Assembly (NCBI GenBank): GCA_000320605.2
Contig: KB445803.1
Coordinates: 938,617 to 1,002,616, forward strand
From: Gelatoporia subvermispora B
Taxonomy: Eukaryota; Basidiomycota; Agaricomycetes; Polyporales; Gelatoporiaceae
Direction: 5' to 3'
DNA: 64,000 nucleotides
The translations under genes and the position numbers were made by a program. Of this stretch, positions 1 to 10,562 are shown piece after piece. Under the pieces are notes generated by a model that was not told the origin of the DNA, searched no databases, and saw only the letters and a list, made by a program, of their open reading frames with translations. How positions within the stretch are numbered: the stretch's first letter is position 1; each line of letters opens with the position of its first letter.

Positions 1-390
1 TGATACTAAATATATTGATTCACCCTGTAACTACTATCGGAAGCGGCGACGAGCTGAAAACAAGAAAGAGCGCGATAATCTGGTGTCGACTACTCGTCCT
101 ATGTGCCCTATGGGCCGTGGGCGCTATCCGACTGCGTGGGCTATAGACGCCGATGCGACTGTGAGACGACGCGGATGTTGGCCCTACATAGAGCTTTGTG
201 GCGCGGCAATGTCAAGCTACCGACTATATAATCGGGGACTTGGCGACCGTCCTATCTGCCCTATCCTGGCGACCTCGGGGTATATAGGCTCTGCGCTCGT
301 TCCAGATGTGAGGTGACTGCGGACGACATCGCGGGAGGAAGAAGAGATCATAAGGGCAGCTTGCTGCAGGATGCGAGCATTACTCGAGCA

Positions 391-873
391 CTAGAGAAAC
401 TGCGTCCGCAGCGTTCTGTGCACTGTTCGTCGGACTGCCACTGAAGCGCGGAAATACCCTTCTTCCGCCACTATCCAGCGCATCACGTAGGCCTTCGTAA
501 ATTGGTAGTGTGATGGCTGGAAGCTGAACACTCCTGAGACGTACTTGCTCTTGAGACGCTTGAACTGCTGCTGACCAGATGTTATTGTAAGAGTGACTGT
601 CTTAGCCAACAAGAAGCTTCCGGCAGCCTGCAGGTTGTTAGGCTTGTTCTCCGGCTCATTTGTATGATTCACAGCGGGCGGGATGAGTCAGTCGATCTTA
701 TGGATGTAGGTGAGATAACGGTTTATGAACAGGTCGTCGACGGGATCGTCTGCCATGCGCAAATTCAACGGTCCACGTCGCGACCAAGTCAACGTAACAG
801 CGCCAGTTTCCGGGGCGCCCGTTGGAGCACCCTTCTCTTCTAGTACAGACAGTTTGGCAGCGGGATATGACCG
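391..873 (-). other. Possible coding fragments, unrecognised
   Basis: Two open stretches lie on the minus strand downstream of the SKT5-like gene. The first is open from about 873 to a stop at 690-688 and contains a Met followed by an acidic stretch (ADDPVDDLF). The second is a 93-codon frame, 672 to 391, rich in basic and aromatic residues (QQQFKRLKSKY). They are in different frames and could be two exons of one small gene, but I found no convincing splice pair joining them and recognise no family. They may equally be chance. The plus-strand reading frames at 83-316 look no better. I saw no RNA gene or transposon end in bases 1-390. Confidence 0.2.
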
Positions 874-1092
874 CTATTTGACCATGATGTAAGAGGTGTA
901 TACACACGAGCTTGCTCCAGAAGTTGACGATTCATCGGATTCTGCCATTGCAAAGGGATTAGGAGCAGTACAAGTAGGGAAATTAGATAGATCTGGGTCT
1001 ACTGTCAGGGGTAACGAGATAGCACGATCACAACCAGCCCAGCATCACAGTTAGAAGTTGAAGAACGCCACGACCCGACCGACGCAGGCGCG

Positions 1093-3597
1093 CTAGACGA
1101 TGACACACTCGTCTTTCGCCTCTTGACGCGTCGGACGCGCCATGTTCGCCCGCTTGTTGCCCGATCGCTTCATCTCCGTCAGCCTGTTCATGGCCCGTTT
1201 GTTCCCTTGCGCTAGGACGGAGACTCAGATACAAGCACGGTGGATCGCAGGCAGGCACTTACCTGCTGCCCGCATGTACCACCGTTTCGCAAATTCGATA
1301 TCTTGCTTGATGCCGATGCCGACCTCTGCATAGTATCCTACAGCATATTCTGCCTTGCTTAGACCCTTGTTCCCTGCACGCCGTGCCCAGAGGTACGCCT
1401 CGGAGTCACTCTGCTTCAGAACGCCCTCGCTGCCGGTGAGGTACCACCCGCTGAGCGCGAGCTCCGCCTCCGAGTGGCCCTTCTCCGCAGCCCTAGTGTA
1501 CCATGCGATCGAGCGGCGGGGGTCGACGGGGCACGTGAGGTTCCCGTACTCGTAGCACTGCCCGAGCTTGTACTGCGAGTGCGTGTAGCCAAGGTGCGCC
1601 GCGCGCGTGTAGAGCTCCTTCGCGTACGCGGGGTCGTACGGCACGACGTTCGCCTGCGGGTTCTCGTACAGCATCGCGAGCTCGTGCAGCGCGTGCGGGT
1701 TCTCCTCGTCCGCCTGCTCCGCCGCGCGCTTCAGCCATCCGACCGCCTCGCGCGGGTTCGGCTGCTCGCCGAGCGAGCCCCGCAAGAGGATCACTCCGAG
1801 CTTGTACATCGCGGCCGTGTCACCCAGCGAGGCGGCCTTGCGGTAGAACGCGGCCGCGCGCTGTGGCTCGCGGCGGGTGCCCGCGCCAATTTCGTTGCAT
1901 ACTGCGACGCGGTAGCACGCCGCGGCGTGATTCTGCTTCGCGGCCTGCAGATAGAGGTGATACGCACGCTCGTGGTCGACGGGGAGCCCGAGCATACCCG
2001 TGCCGTGGCAGTTGGCGAGGAAGAATTGCGCCTCGTCGTAAGCCTGGCCCTGCGTCGCGAGCCGCCGGATCACCTTGAGCGACTCCGCGATGAGCTGGTC
2101 GCGCAGCTTCTTCACCGCCCGCTGGTCCTTCGCGTCTGCGCCGATCTTCTTCGCGGCGTCGATGAGGTACTTGGCGTAGAGGAAGTGCGCCTCCGGGTCC
2201 GGGTCGTCCTTGATCCGCTGGCGGTACTGGTCGATGTACTCCTTCGTGTATGGCGGCGCGCTCAAGTCGACGGCCTTGGTCTTTTGCGTAAGGGGCGTGA
2301 CGGATGCCGTCGTGCCCATGCGCTGCAATGGCGGCCTGAGTTCCAGCTCAGGCTCTTCATTGCTCTGTACTGAAGGAGCGATCGACGGCGCTCGTATTGA
2401 CGCTCCGGATGAACCAGAATATACCGATGGCGGTCCCGGTGGGCCGGGCTGGTAGGGCGCCGGACCGAGGTATGGTACTGACTGACTCGCCGGCATCTGT
2501 CCAGCGCCGTTATTGGGATAATACGGGTACTGCGGGCCAGGTGGAGGATAGGGGGCGGAAGACGGGCCGGGAGGCATGTAAGACGCCCCTCGTGGCGGAG
2601 GTGCGGCACCTGGGGGCGGGCCCATACCAAGAACGTCCGAGGCTGCCGCATAGAACTGGTCGAAACCATTGCCTGTTGGGACCGGGGGAGGTCCATAGCC
2701 AGGGTGCTGGCCATGCCACCCTTGCGGCGGCCCATATCCACGTTGTGGCGGGTATCCTCCAGGGTAACCCTGCGGTGGGCCGTACGTCGACGCGGCATCG
2801 TCGAACGAGTACATGCTCGTGCCATCGGTCTCCACCGAGGCATCGTACGCCAGAGACTGCGTGTCGTCGCTGTAGTTGCCGTTATAGGCGCTCCCACGGC
2901 TGCCTGCGGAGTACACGGAGTTCGCGTCACTCGCGCGACGCGGATCGTCAGGGTAGTACTGCTGCGGCCTTTGACGAGCCTGATCAGGCGAGGAGGGCAG
3001 GCTCTGTCGTGGTCCCTGCTGCTGCGCATATTGCGGGTGCTGAGGCCGCACGGACATCGACGTGCCCGGGCGTGCGACTGGATCTGAGGGAGGCGGAGGG
3101 CGCATCGACATCGAGGTTCCTGGGCGGCCCACAGGGTCAGCCATGTACGGCGGAGACGTGGTGTAGGGCGCACGACCGGCTGGATCGCCTATATGCATCG
3201 CGCTGAAGTTGTCCAGCATGGTCGTAGGGTCATACGGCGGGGGCATGGCGGGGGGTGACTCGCGCTGGCCATCTGGATACGACGCGCGCTGGCCGGGAAG
3301 CGAAGAGACGGAGTAGTTCTGGTGACTCATGTAGTTGTTCGGGTTCGCTAAGGAGGGGCATGCAAGGCATAGCGAGGGTGGGATGGTTGGTGGGATGGTT
3401 GGTGGTCAGGGCGGTTCGAACGCGGAGCGGAGGCTCGTGGACGGCGGCTCACAGTTATCAGGCGGCTGGAGGTCTCGCGGGCTGCCTCTCGGGTCACCTC
3501 CAGACAGCCTCGGATCGTACGAGCCGGGAGGCATGCCTTGGCGACGTGCATGACGAGGGTCTGTTTCTGAGGCGGGGTATGCTGGCGGCTCCGACAT
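1093..3597 (-). CDS. Chitin synthase regulatory factor, SKT5/Chs4-like (Sel1 repeats, CAAX tail)
   Basis: Predicted 782 aa from exons 3597-3453, 3347-1263 and 1211-1093. The first ~330 residues are low-complexity, rich in Pro, Gln, Tyr and Ser. From about residue 395 (YTKEYIDQYRQRI) a run of Sel1-type TPR-like repeats follows, with typical AxxxLGxxY and WYTRAAEKGH signatures. The protein ends in CVIV, a CAAX box for prenylation, as expected for Chs4/Skt5 proteins that anchor and activate chitin synthase at septation sites. I chose the upstream ATG at 3597 because a GTGAGC donor and TTAG acceptor join PPDN to SNPNNYMSHQ in frame. Starting at the Met at 3330 would drop that exon. The last intron (1262-1212) leads into an exon reading QGNKRAMNRL, a usual SKT5 ending. 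A large antisense open frame over this gene is a shadow. The family call is strong; the exact start is inferred. Confidence 0.9.
3379..3402. repeat. Two tandem 12-mers inside SKT5 intron 1
   Basis: The unit TGGGATGGTTGG occurs twice in perfect tandem inside the 105-bp first intron of the SKT5-like gene, followed by a partial copy. It is a minor tandem repeat with no evident function. Confidence 0.85.
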
Positions 3598-3990
3598 GGC
3601 TTGGGTGCGATTTTTGAATAGACAATCGACAAGGGTATCAGTGACGAAGAACGACGAGCACGAGCAGAGAATTCAGATGCCGGTGCTGGCTTGCCAGGCG
3701 ACGAAAGAGAGGGGAACGGAGATGGAGCTCGCGGGAGTAGAGCCTGGGGAGAGGAAGAGGGCACGAGAGGGGACGGGGGCTGTACGGGTACCTAGAAGTA
3801 AATTGCAGTGGACCGACTGTAGCCAACCGCTGCCAACTGCCTCCTCCGCAACGACGCGCTCACCGCCTGTTTCCGTCGCTTCCATCTCATGTCCACGCTG
3901 CCCGGATGCTGCACGCACCCACCATCTGCATCGATATCGATAACTCGAGAATCGCTGAAGATACCGTAGACAATAAAGATACAACCAATG
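3598..3990. other. Intergenic, SKT5 promoter side
   Basis: This 393-bp gap separates the stop of the JHD1-type gene from the start of the SKT5-like gene, both on the minus strand. It should hold the terminator of the first and the promoter of the second. I see no additional gene. Short frames here are uninformative. Confidence 0.6.
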
Positions 3991-6515
3991 TCAGACACTA
4001 TTCGCTACACCCTCCGCTGGAACAGGACCTGTGCTCGTTTTTGTATCCCCAGCGTGCTCTGTCTCGGCCGGTTCTGTGTCCATCTTGCTGCTCGTCGCGG
4101 GATCCGGGTCGGTAGACGCGGGAGCGGTCGACTCGACACCCTCCATGAGTGTGGTTGGCGATGACGACGACGACGACGACGAAGAGGGCGCAGACGACTC
4201 CCCGCTCCAAACCCAATCCTCGAGCACCCTCTCCACACGTTGCCGCTCCAACCCCTTCGCCGTCCGCCGTACCTTGATGATGATATCCCGTCTCCGGTCT
4301 ACGACCACCTCTTCTCCGCCCTCCTCGTCCAGGCCCTTATCCCGCCAGTCCGCCCATTCCTCCTTCCACCCGTCCTGCTCGCCAGGCCTCCGCGCTTTCA
4401 CCACTTTGTGCTCCGTCTCTGCTGGTTGCTCTATCACGCGCTCCCATGTCCTACGCTTGAAGTTCTTGAACAGGCCCGTCTCTGCGTCCACGCTCTCCGC
4501 TGCATCAGTGTCCAGGCGTTTCCGCTTGTGCCCCACTCCATTCGTGACAGCTGCGGGCTCATGGCTTGTGACCTTCGTCTTCCGACTACTACGTCCTTCA
4601 TCATCGCTCGGGTAGCCAGCAGCCAACCGCACCCTCCACCGCAACTCCCGTGCCAGCGCTGGTGCGTCTTTGATTCGGTCGCCTGGCACTTGCTCCTTCG
4701 CCTCTCTCTTCGCCGAGTCTGATCCCCTCTCCATTGTCCGAGCTCCCGAAACGAGGAAGTCTGCCAGCGCTTCAATGCCTTCCAGCACCCTCGAGGAGAA
4801 CTCTTCTTTAGCTTTCAGAGCGCGAACGTAGCTCTCTCCAGCATACCAGCAGAGACTGCACGTGAAGTAAGTATCGTATAGCAGAGGGAAGGGATAGAGA
4901 TTACCGAGTAAACAGCGGGAACCTGAACTTCTTCGGGACGTGGGTCGCATTCTCGATGTCACGGACCTTGAGCTCTGCAATGGATGTAAGCCATTTGTGC
5001 AGGGCTGTCTGCTGATATGACGCGTACGTGTAGCAACGTTGTAAGAATGTAGGAAATTCCCTCCGAATACTAGTGTGTCCACTGGCGTATACTGTTACCG
5101 AGTCAACCTGAATTATGTTATCTGATGTGAGTACATGCTTACTCACCACCGCGTGGATCCACCCGGTAGGGATGAACATGGTGTTGCCCTCGGTCAGCTC
5201 AACCTTCAAGACTTCATCGACCATGTCACCCAACCATTGGTTTTGAAGTTCCGTACCCGACCACTTCTCATATGCAGCCAGATTGGCAGGAGTCGGACGA
5301 ATGAAGTAAAACACCTGAGACATGAGTTAGTTCACAGAATCGAAAACATGGATAGCACTGATTGCGCACTTTCGAGCCGTGGAGGAGGTGATAATATACA
5401 GACGAGCCAGCGAAATCAACATGCCAATCCTGCGGGAACTATGAGATCGATAGCAGAGCTTGTAGCACTTGTACGTACCGTCCATGCACCTGCTACACCC
5501 ATTAAGCAATATAACTGTACTTTTGGGTATGACTGCCCCTTGCCCTTCTTCGTCGGCGGCCAGAACTTTTCCACCCAGTCGATCTCCCGGACGAGCCGTG
5601 GAGGCAAAATCCTGTCCGCCAGTTTCGTACCGGAGACCTCGAGAGAGATGACGTTGCGAATCTTGTCGCGTGTCTGGGGTTCCTGCTTGAAGTAATCGGC
5701 CCACTTGCCAAGTGTCCATCCTGGGATGTTAGACTGGGTGGCGACATCTACGGTACAAGCGTCAGGTCAAGCCTCGGAGTGCACACAAGAGGGAGAGACG
5801 GTACCGATGACCTCCACGGGCGTATCGCGCCCCAAGCTCTCCGCGACGTCGTCGACGCCCGTGCTCCGCGGGGGCATCTTCATGCCCAGGCCCTCCGGGT
5901 CCGGGACGACGAACGGCTCGCGCATCGCGGCATCGTCGCCCTCGAGCCACTCGACGCCGACGTCCGCGCCGCGCATGCGGCGGAACGGGTCGCCCTTGAT
6001 CGCCTTCCCTTCGAGCATGCGCAGCCACCGTTGCGGGTCCGCGTCCTGCCCCGTGTGCAGCCCCGCGTAGTCCCGCTGCGTCTTCTTCCGCGCGGACTTG
6101 CGCGCGGGTGGCTTCATGGTGATGGTGCGTGCAGGATCGGCCGCCATGCACGTCTTGCAGAACCTGTGGAGAAAGGTGAGCCCGGTGTGGTGCACGCGAT
6201 GATCAGCATGGCGCGGCCAGTGGGGGCATGGACGCCGACTGACCATTTGTCCACCGCGTCGAGGTCGCCACCGTCCCCGGCGCAGCGCCAATGAAACCAC
6301 GTCTTGCACGCATCGCAGCGCACCCAGTTCTCCTTGTCCGCAGCGGCCCACTGCGCGGTGTCGTCCTTCTTACACGCAGGGCACAGGTCTTCCTCCTCGT
6401 CATGCACAGCAGAGGTGTCCTCGGGCTCGCCCCCTTGCTTCGTGGGCTCGCTCTCAACAGCCTCGTCCGACTTTTGTGCAGCAAGCTTGGTCGTGCGACG
6501 GCGGGCGCGGGCCAT
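3991..6515 (-). CDS. JmjC histone H3K36 demethylase JHD1/KDM2-like, PHD plus JmjC
   Basis: Eight exons (6515-6244, 6163-5805, 5747-5479, 5429-5370, 5314-5147, 5091-5028, 4974-4905, 4855-3991) give 708 aa. An N-terminal PHD finger has the Cys pairs CPAC, CDAC (followed by WFHWRCA) and, across intron 1, CKTC. The JmjC domain follows, with the Fe(II) ligands in TDWHVDFAGS (His and Asp) and the second His in FLHSYNV; the Lys for 2-oxoglutarate is expected in SKVFYF. These features match fungal JHD1, a nuclear demethylase of H3K36me1/2. The C-terminal ~290 residues are acidic and Ser-rich, including a run of about ten Ser, and probably disordered. All intron phases close in frame. An in-frame upstream Met at 6593 would add 26 residues; I prefer the Met at 6515 (MARARRRT), which is basic and PHD-proximal. 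The gene is tandem with PGK upstream and SKT5 downstream. Confidence 0.92.
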
Positions 6516-6851
6516 CGTATGGTTCGGCGAATATGTACTATCTGTCTCGCCCAAAGCTGTCGGTATGACTTCAAGTGCTCTCGCCTCGGCCATGTGCGAG
6601 AGCGAACCCCTTTCGGTTGCTCACATAATCCGCACTATGGGCGCCAATCGCGCGCGGAACCCCGCGGCCTTCGCGATTGGCCGCGTACACTCGCGGGACG
6701 CACAGAACTCCATTGCAAAAATACGGAGTGTGCTACAGTTACGCAGACAGTCTATATATCTTACGCTCTACCACTTACAATTCGTTTGCGTTCTTCCAGA
6801 GATACAACACTTTGTTTTGTCACAGCTTCTTCAATCGCGACCAATTCGCAC

Positions 6852-8478
6852 TCACTGCTTCTCGCTCAACTCAGCTACACCCGGAAGCGTCTGCAAACGG
6901 CACGGTGAGGTGATTACGGCTGAGATGACGCATGGACCACTTTACCTTGCCCTCGAGAAGCTCGAGACTCGCACCGCCACCAGTGCTGACGTGGCTGAGC
7001 TTGTCCTCGGCGCCGTAGTTCGCCGCGACCGTCGCGGTATCACCACCACCAATGATCACGGTCGCACCATTCTGCGCGGCCTCGATTGTCGCGTCGAGGA
7101 GCGACTTCGAGCCACCCGCGAATTTGGGGAACTCGAATACACCAGGGGGTCTGCCGTGTGCGTGAGCGAGAGTCGAGCGAGCGTGCCATGGATGGAGCTT
7201 ACCCGTTCCAGAGGATCGTCTTGGCCTCCAGCACAGTCTGGCGGAAGAGCTCACGGCTCTTCGGGCCGGAATCAAGACCCATCCAGCTGTCGGGAATGCC
7301 CTCAGAGTCGGTCGCAACACCAGTCTATACTGAAATGAGCATATTTCTCCGTCTTGAGTTAAACACACGCACGTTGGCGTCCTTGTCGAAGTTGTCTGCA
7401 GTGATGAAGTCGACGGGGAAGACGACCTTGATGTTGTTCGCTTTTGCCTTCTCGATTAACGACGCAACCTTCTCTGCGCCCGCGCTGTCGAACAGCGAGT
7501 TTCCAATCTGCCAGGGACCACTGACGTCATCTCACTGTCTCGTGGTGGCGATAGGAACGGACGCACCGACATCCGCTCGAGAGTCTTTTTGAAAGTGAAA
7601 GCCATACCACCACAGATGATAAGGGAGTTGACCTAGACCAGTTGAGACGACCGCACAAACGCCACAGTAGGAGCAGTTCACCTTGTCTAGCATGTTCTCG
7701 ATGAGCTGGATCTTGTCAGAGACCTTGGCACCACCGAGGATGGCAAGGAAAGGACGCTCGGGGTTCTCGAGGGCCTTGGCGAAGTAGTCGAGCTCCTTCT
7801 TCATGAGGAAACCGGCGGCACGCTGTGGCAGCTTAACGCCGACCATACTAGAGTGTGCGCGGTGCGCAGTGCCGAACGCGTCGTTGACGTAGACATCACC
7901 GAGCCTGGTCAGGCCCTCGCGGAACTCGTTAACCTTGGCAGGATCAGCCTTGGTCTTCTTGCCCTCTTTGTCCTTGCTCGAGCCCTCCTCCTCAATGTGG
8001 AAGCGGAGGTTCTCGAGGAGGATCACGGAGCCGGGCGCGGCGTCATTGACGGCCTTCTCGACGTCGGGGCCGACCGACTCGTGGACGAAGATGACAGACT
8101 TTCCGAGGTGCTTCTCGAGCTCCTTGGAGACGGGCGCAAGGGAGTACTTTTCGACGACCTTGCCGTCCGGACGTCCGAGGTGCGACATCAGGATGACCTT
8201 GGCGGCACCTGTCTCGCCCATCAGCACCGAAAGCTACTAGTTTCTCGACTGTTCGCATACCGTTCTCAAGAGCATACTTGACTGTGGGCAGGGCAGCAAC
8301 AATGCGCTGGCAGAAAACGCGTCGGATGAGAGCAGAACTACTGAGGTAGTGAATGAAGTCATACAGCGGCGTTGGTGACCTTGCCATCCTGCATGGGGAC
8401 ATTGAAGTCGACGCGGATGAGGACGCGTTTGCCCTTGAGGTCGAGGTCGGTGATGGAGAGCTTGTTCGAGAGCGACAT
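6852..8478 (-). CDS. pgk1: Phosphoglycerate kinase
   Basis: Eight exons (8478-8365, 8306-8261, 8208-7682, 7632-7567, 7507-7373, 7324-7203, 7150-6946, 6890-6852) give 417 aa, about the length of yeast Pgk1 (416). The enzyme makes ATP from 1,3-bisphosphoglycerate in cytosolic glycolysis. Diagnostic segments are RVDFNVP near the N-terminus, [24 protein letters not shown], the nucleotide-binding region around WNGPPGVFEF, and the Gly-rich GGGDTAT and STGGGASLE near the end. All seven introns are 48-59 bp and in phase. The gene is divergent from the WG/RGG-rich gene, with 227 bp between start codons, so the two probably share a promoter region. No breaks seen. Confidence 0.97.
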
Positions 8479-8705
8479 GTCTTTAGAGGATAGAGGAGGA
8501 AAAGTACGAGGTGGTCTGCAATCGATGGTGCGATGGACAAGTTATAGTGCAGCGCCGAGATCATGACTTCACTCGGCAGCCAATCGGCATCTCCCATTCA
8601 TCGCTGATCGAAATCGCGCCGCACTCAACCAGCCTCGAGCTCGTCCACAATATCTCGTCGCGACCGCTCTCGTCCATCTCTAGCTCCTCAACGTCCCTGG
8701 ACAAG

Positions 8706-10562
8706 ATGAGCGGTGCGAACGACGCCACCGGTCTCGGCGTAGACGCGAACAAGCAGCACCAGGCCGCGCCCGGTGACTCTGAAGCCTGGGCCACACCAGA
8801 CGCCACCAATACTAACGATAGCTGGGGAAACACAGAGGCATCACCCTGGGGCGAGATCACACCTGCATGGGGAAACGACGACGATACCGGCCCAGGAGCC
8901 GCAAAGGAATCTGGCAACGAACGTGCCAGTGACAGATCCGCGCCGAGAGGAAATGGAAATGGACCAAAGGAGACCGGACCAAAGGGGAACAGCAGGGGGA
9001 ACAGGAAGCCGAATACGGAGTCCGAAGGCGCAAAGACGCCTGGCTCGCAACGGGTGAGCTTCTCAGCTCTGTGTTGCTCGCTGTCCATCTCAACAATCTC
9101 TCCAAATCTCAGGACTCAACCGGGCCAGCAGAGACAAAGGGCTCTGCGTGGGGTACTGAAGCTTCACCTTGGGGCGGTGTACAAGACTCGATTTGGGCAG
9201 ACAAGAACGACTCTGTTCGTGAAACAACCGAGGGCTACGGCGACGCTCGACCTACCAGAGGAAGAGGAAGAGGCGGGCCAAGAGGGGGCAGGAGAGGAAA
9301 CATGCCGCCACGCGGACGAGGCGGAAGGGGCAACGCGCCGCAGGTATGTCGAGACGTGCTTGATACGTTGGAATATCTCTAAACTGGCTCTCATTGTTGT
9401 TAGGATCGCAACAACAACTTCGGAGACGCAAAGGATACCAACGATGGCGCAAATGACGACACCCCTGCGGGCGATGCCAATACATCCGGTTTGGCGAACG
9501 AGCAGGATACCGCAGGAGATGCTGGTACCGGGCAGGATGAGGCTGGAAGAGCTGAGCAGAAGAGGAAGGAAAGACCGTATGTCAATCATGACCGTGTCAA
9601 GACGGGTGGCGCCCAAAGAGTGGGTACCTCTCCTTGACGTGTGGTAGAGGAATATTACTTACGCACACGGCAACCAGGACAAACTTAGTGAGGAAGCCCT
9701 CACTGAGCGCATGGCACGCATCAGGGAGCAGAACGAGAAGATCAAACAGCGGAGAATGGTATGATATATTACTGTGTTTCATTCCGGTACTCACCTTGCC
9801 GCAGAACGTTATCGCCGACGAGGAGGCATTCAAGAAGACCCAAGAAGAGGAACGTGTGAGGGCAGCACAAACGAAGAAAGTGCAGGAACACGTCGACCGC
9901 ACCCGCGAGGAAAACGCGCGCAGAAAGTTGGAAAAGGTAACTCCGCCGTTCATCCTTCATGTATGGCAGCTCCTTAACTAACGCTTCTTCAGATCCAGAA
10001 CCGCCAGTGGGACTCGGGCAAGCAGACCGACGACGGCTGGAGGCCCGCCGAGCGCGTCGAAGAGCACATCAATCCGGTCAGCTCGGAATGGACCGAGCGC
10101 CCTGCTCGCGGCTCGTTCGGCATCCGCGGTGCGGGTCGTGGCGAGCGCGGGGGCGAGCGCGGGCGAGGTCGCGGACGCGGGCGTGGGCGCGGAAGAGACG
10201 ACTATTCGGGCAACGCGCCTGCCGACAGCGGTGCTGACGGTGAAGGCTGGGGCTCGATTGACGCGCCTTGGGGCTCCTCCGACACTGCAGAGAAGCCTGC
10301 TGAAGAGGGCTGGGGCCCTGGCACCGAGGCTCCGTGGAGCTCATCTGAGCAAGAGAAGCCTGCGGAGGAAGAGGGCTGGGGATCTGCTGCCCAGGCCCCG
10401 TGGGACTCGTCAGACGCTGCGGAGAAGCCAGCTGAGCCTGTTGGAGGGTCGGCAGACGAGGCATGGCCGCCTGCGGAGGATTCTTGGCCACCGAAGGAAC
10501 CTGAGCAGGAGAAGGCTGCTGCCGACGACGACGCCTGGCCGCCGAGTACCGGCATGTGGTAA
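8706..10562 (+). CDS. WG/GW-rich, RGG-rich protein with central coiled coil
   Basis: Six exons (8706-9053, 9113-9343, 9404-9619, 9678-9758, 9805-9936, 9993-10562) give 525 aa. The N-terminal ~115 residues carry Trp-Gly and Pro-Trp motifs (SWGN, SPWGE, PAWGND). An Arg-Gly-rich block follows near residue 165, then an acidic Asp/Asn/Gly-rich part. Residues ~265-335 are a charged helical segment (SEEALTERMARIREQNEKI) resembling, from memory, the conserved core of CCDC9-type proteins. A second long RG block and a C-terminal array of Trp motifs (EGWGSIDAPWGS, EGWGPGTEAPWS, EGWGSAAQAPWD, DAWPPS, GMW at the end) complete it. RGG blocks usually bind RNA. I recognise no named fungal gene, so a cytoplasmic RNA-binding role is inference. 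Introns close in frame, and the ATG is the first after the divergent PGK promoter. Confidence 0.8.

Noticed and set aside
1474..2373. 299-codon plus-strand open frame
   Set aside because: It is antisense to the Sel1-repeat exon of SKT5, has an Arg/Val/Leu-heavy composition typical of a shadow of GC-rich coding DNA, and shows no domain.
2262..3206. Long open frames on both strands over the SKT5 N-terminus
   Set aside because: Shadows of the Pro/Gln/Ser-rich region; Arg-rich and without a recognisable domain.
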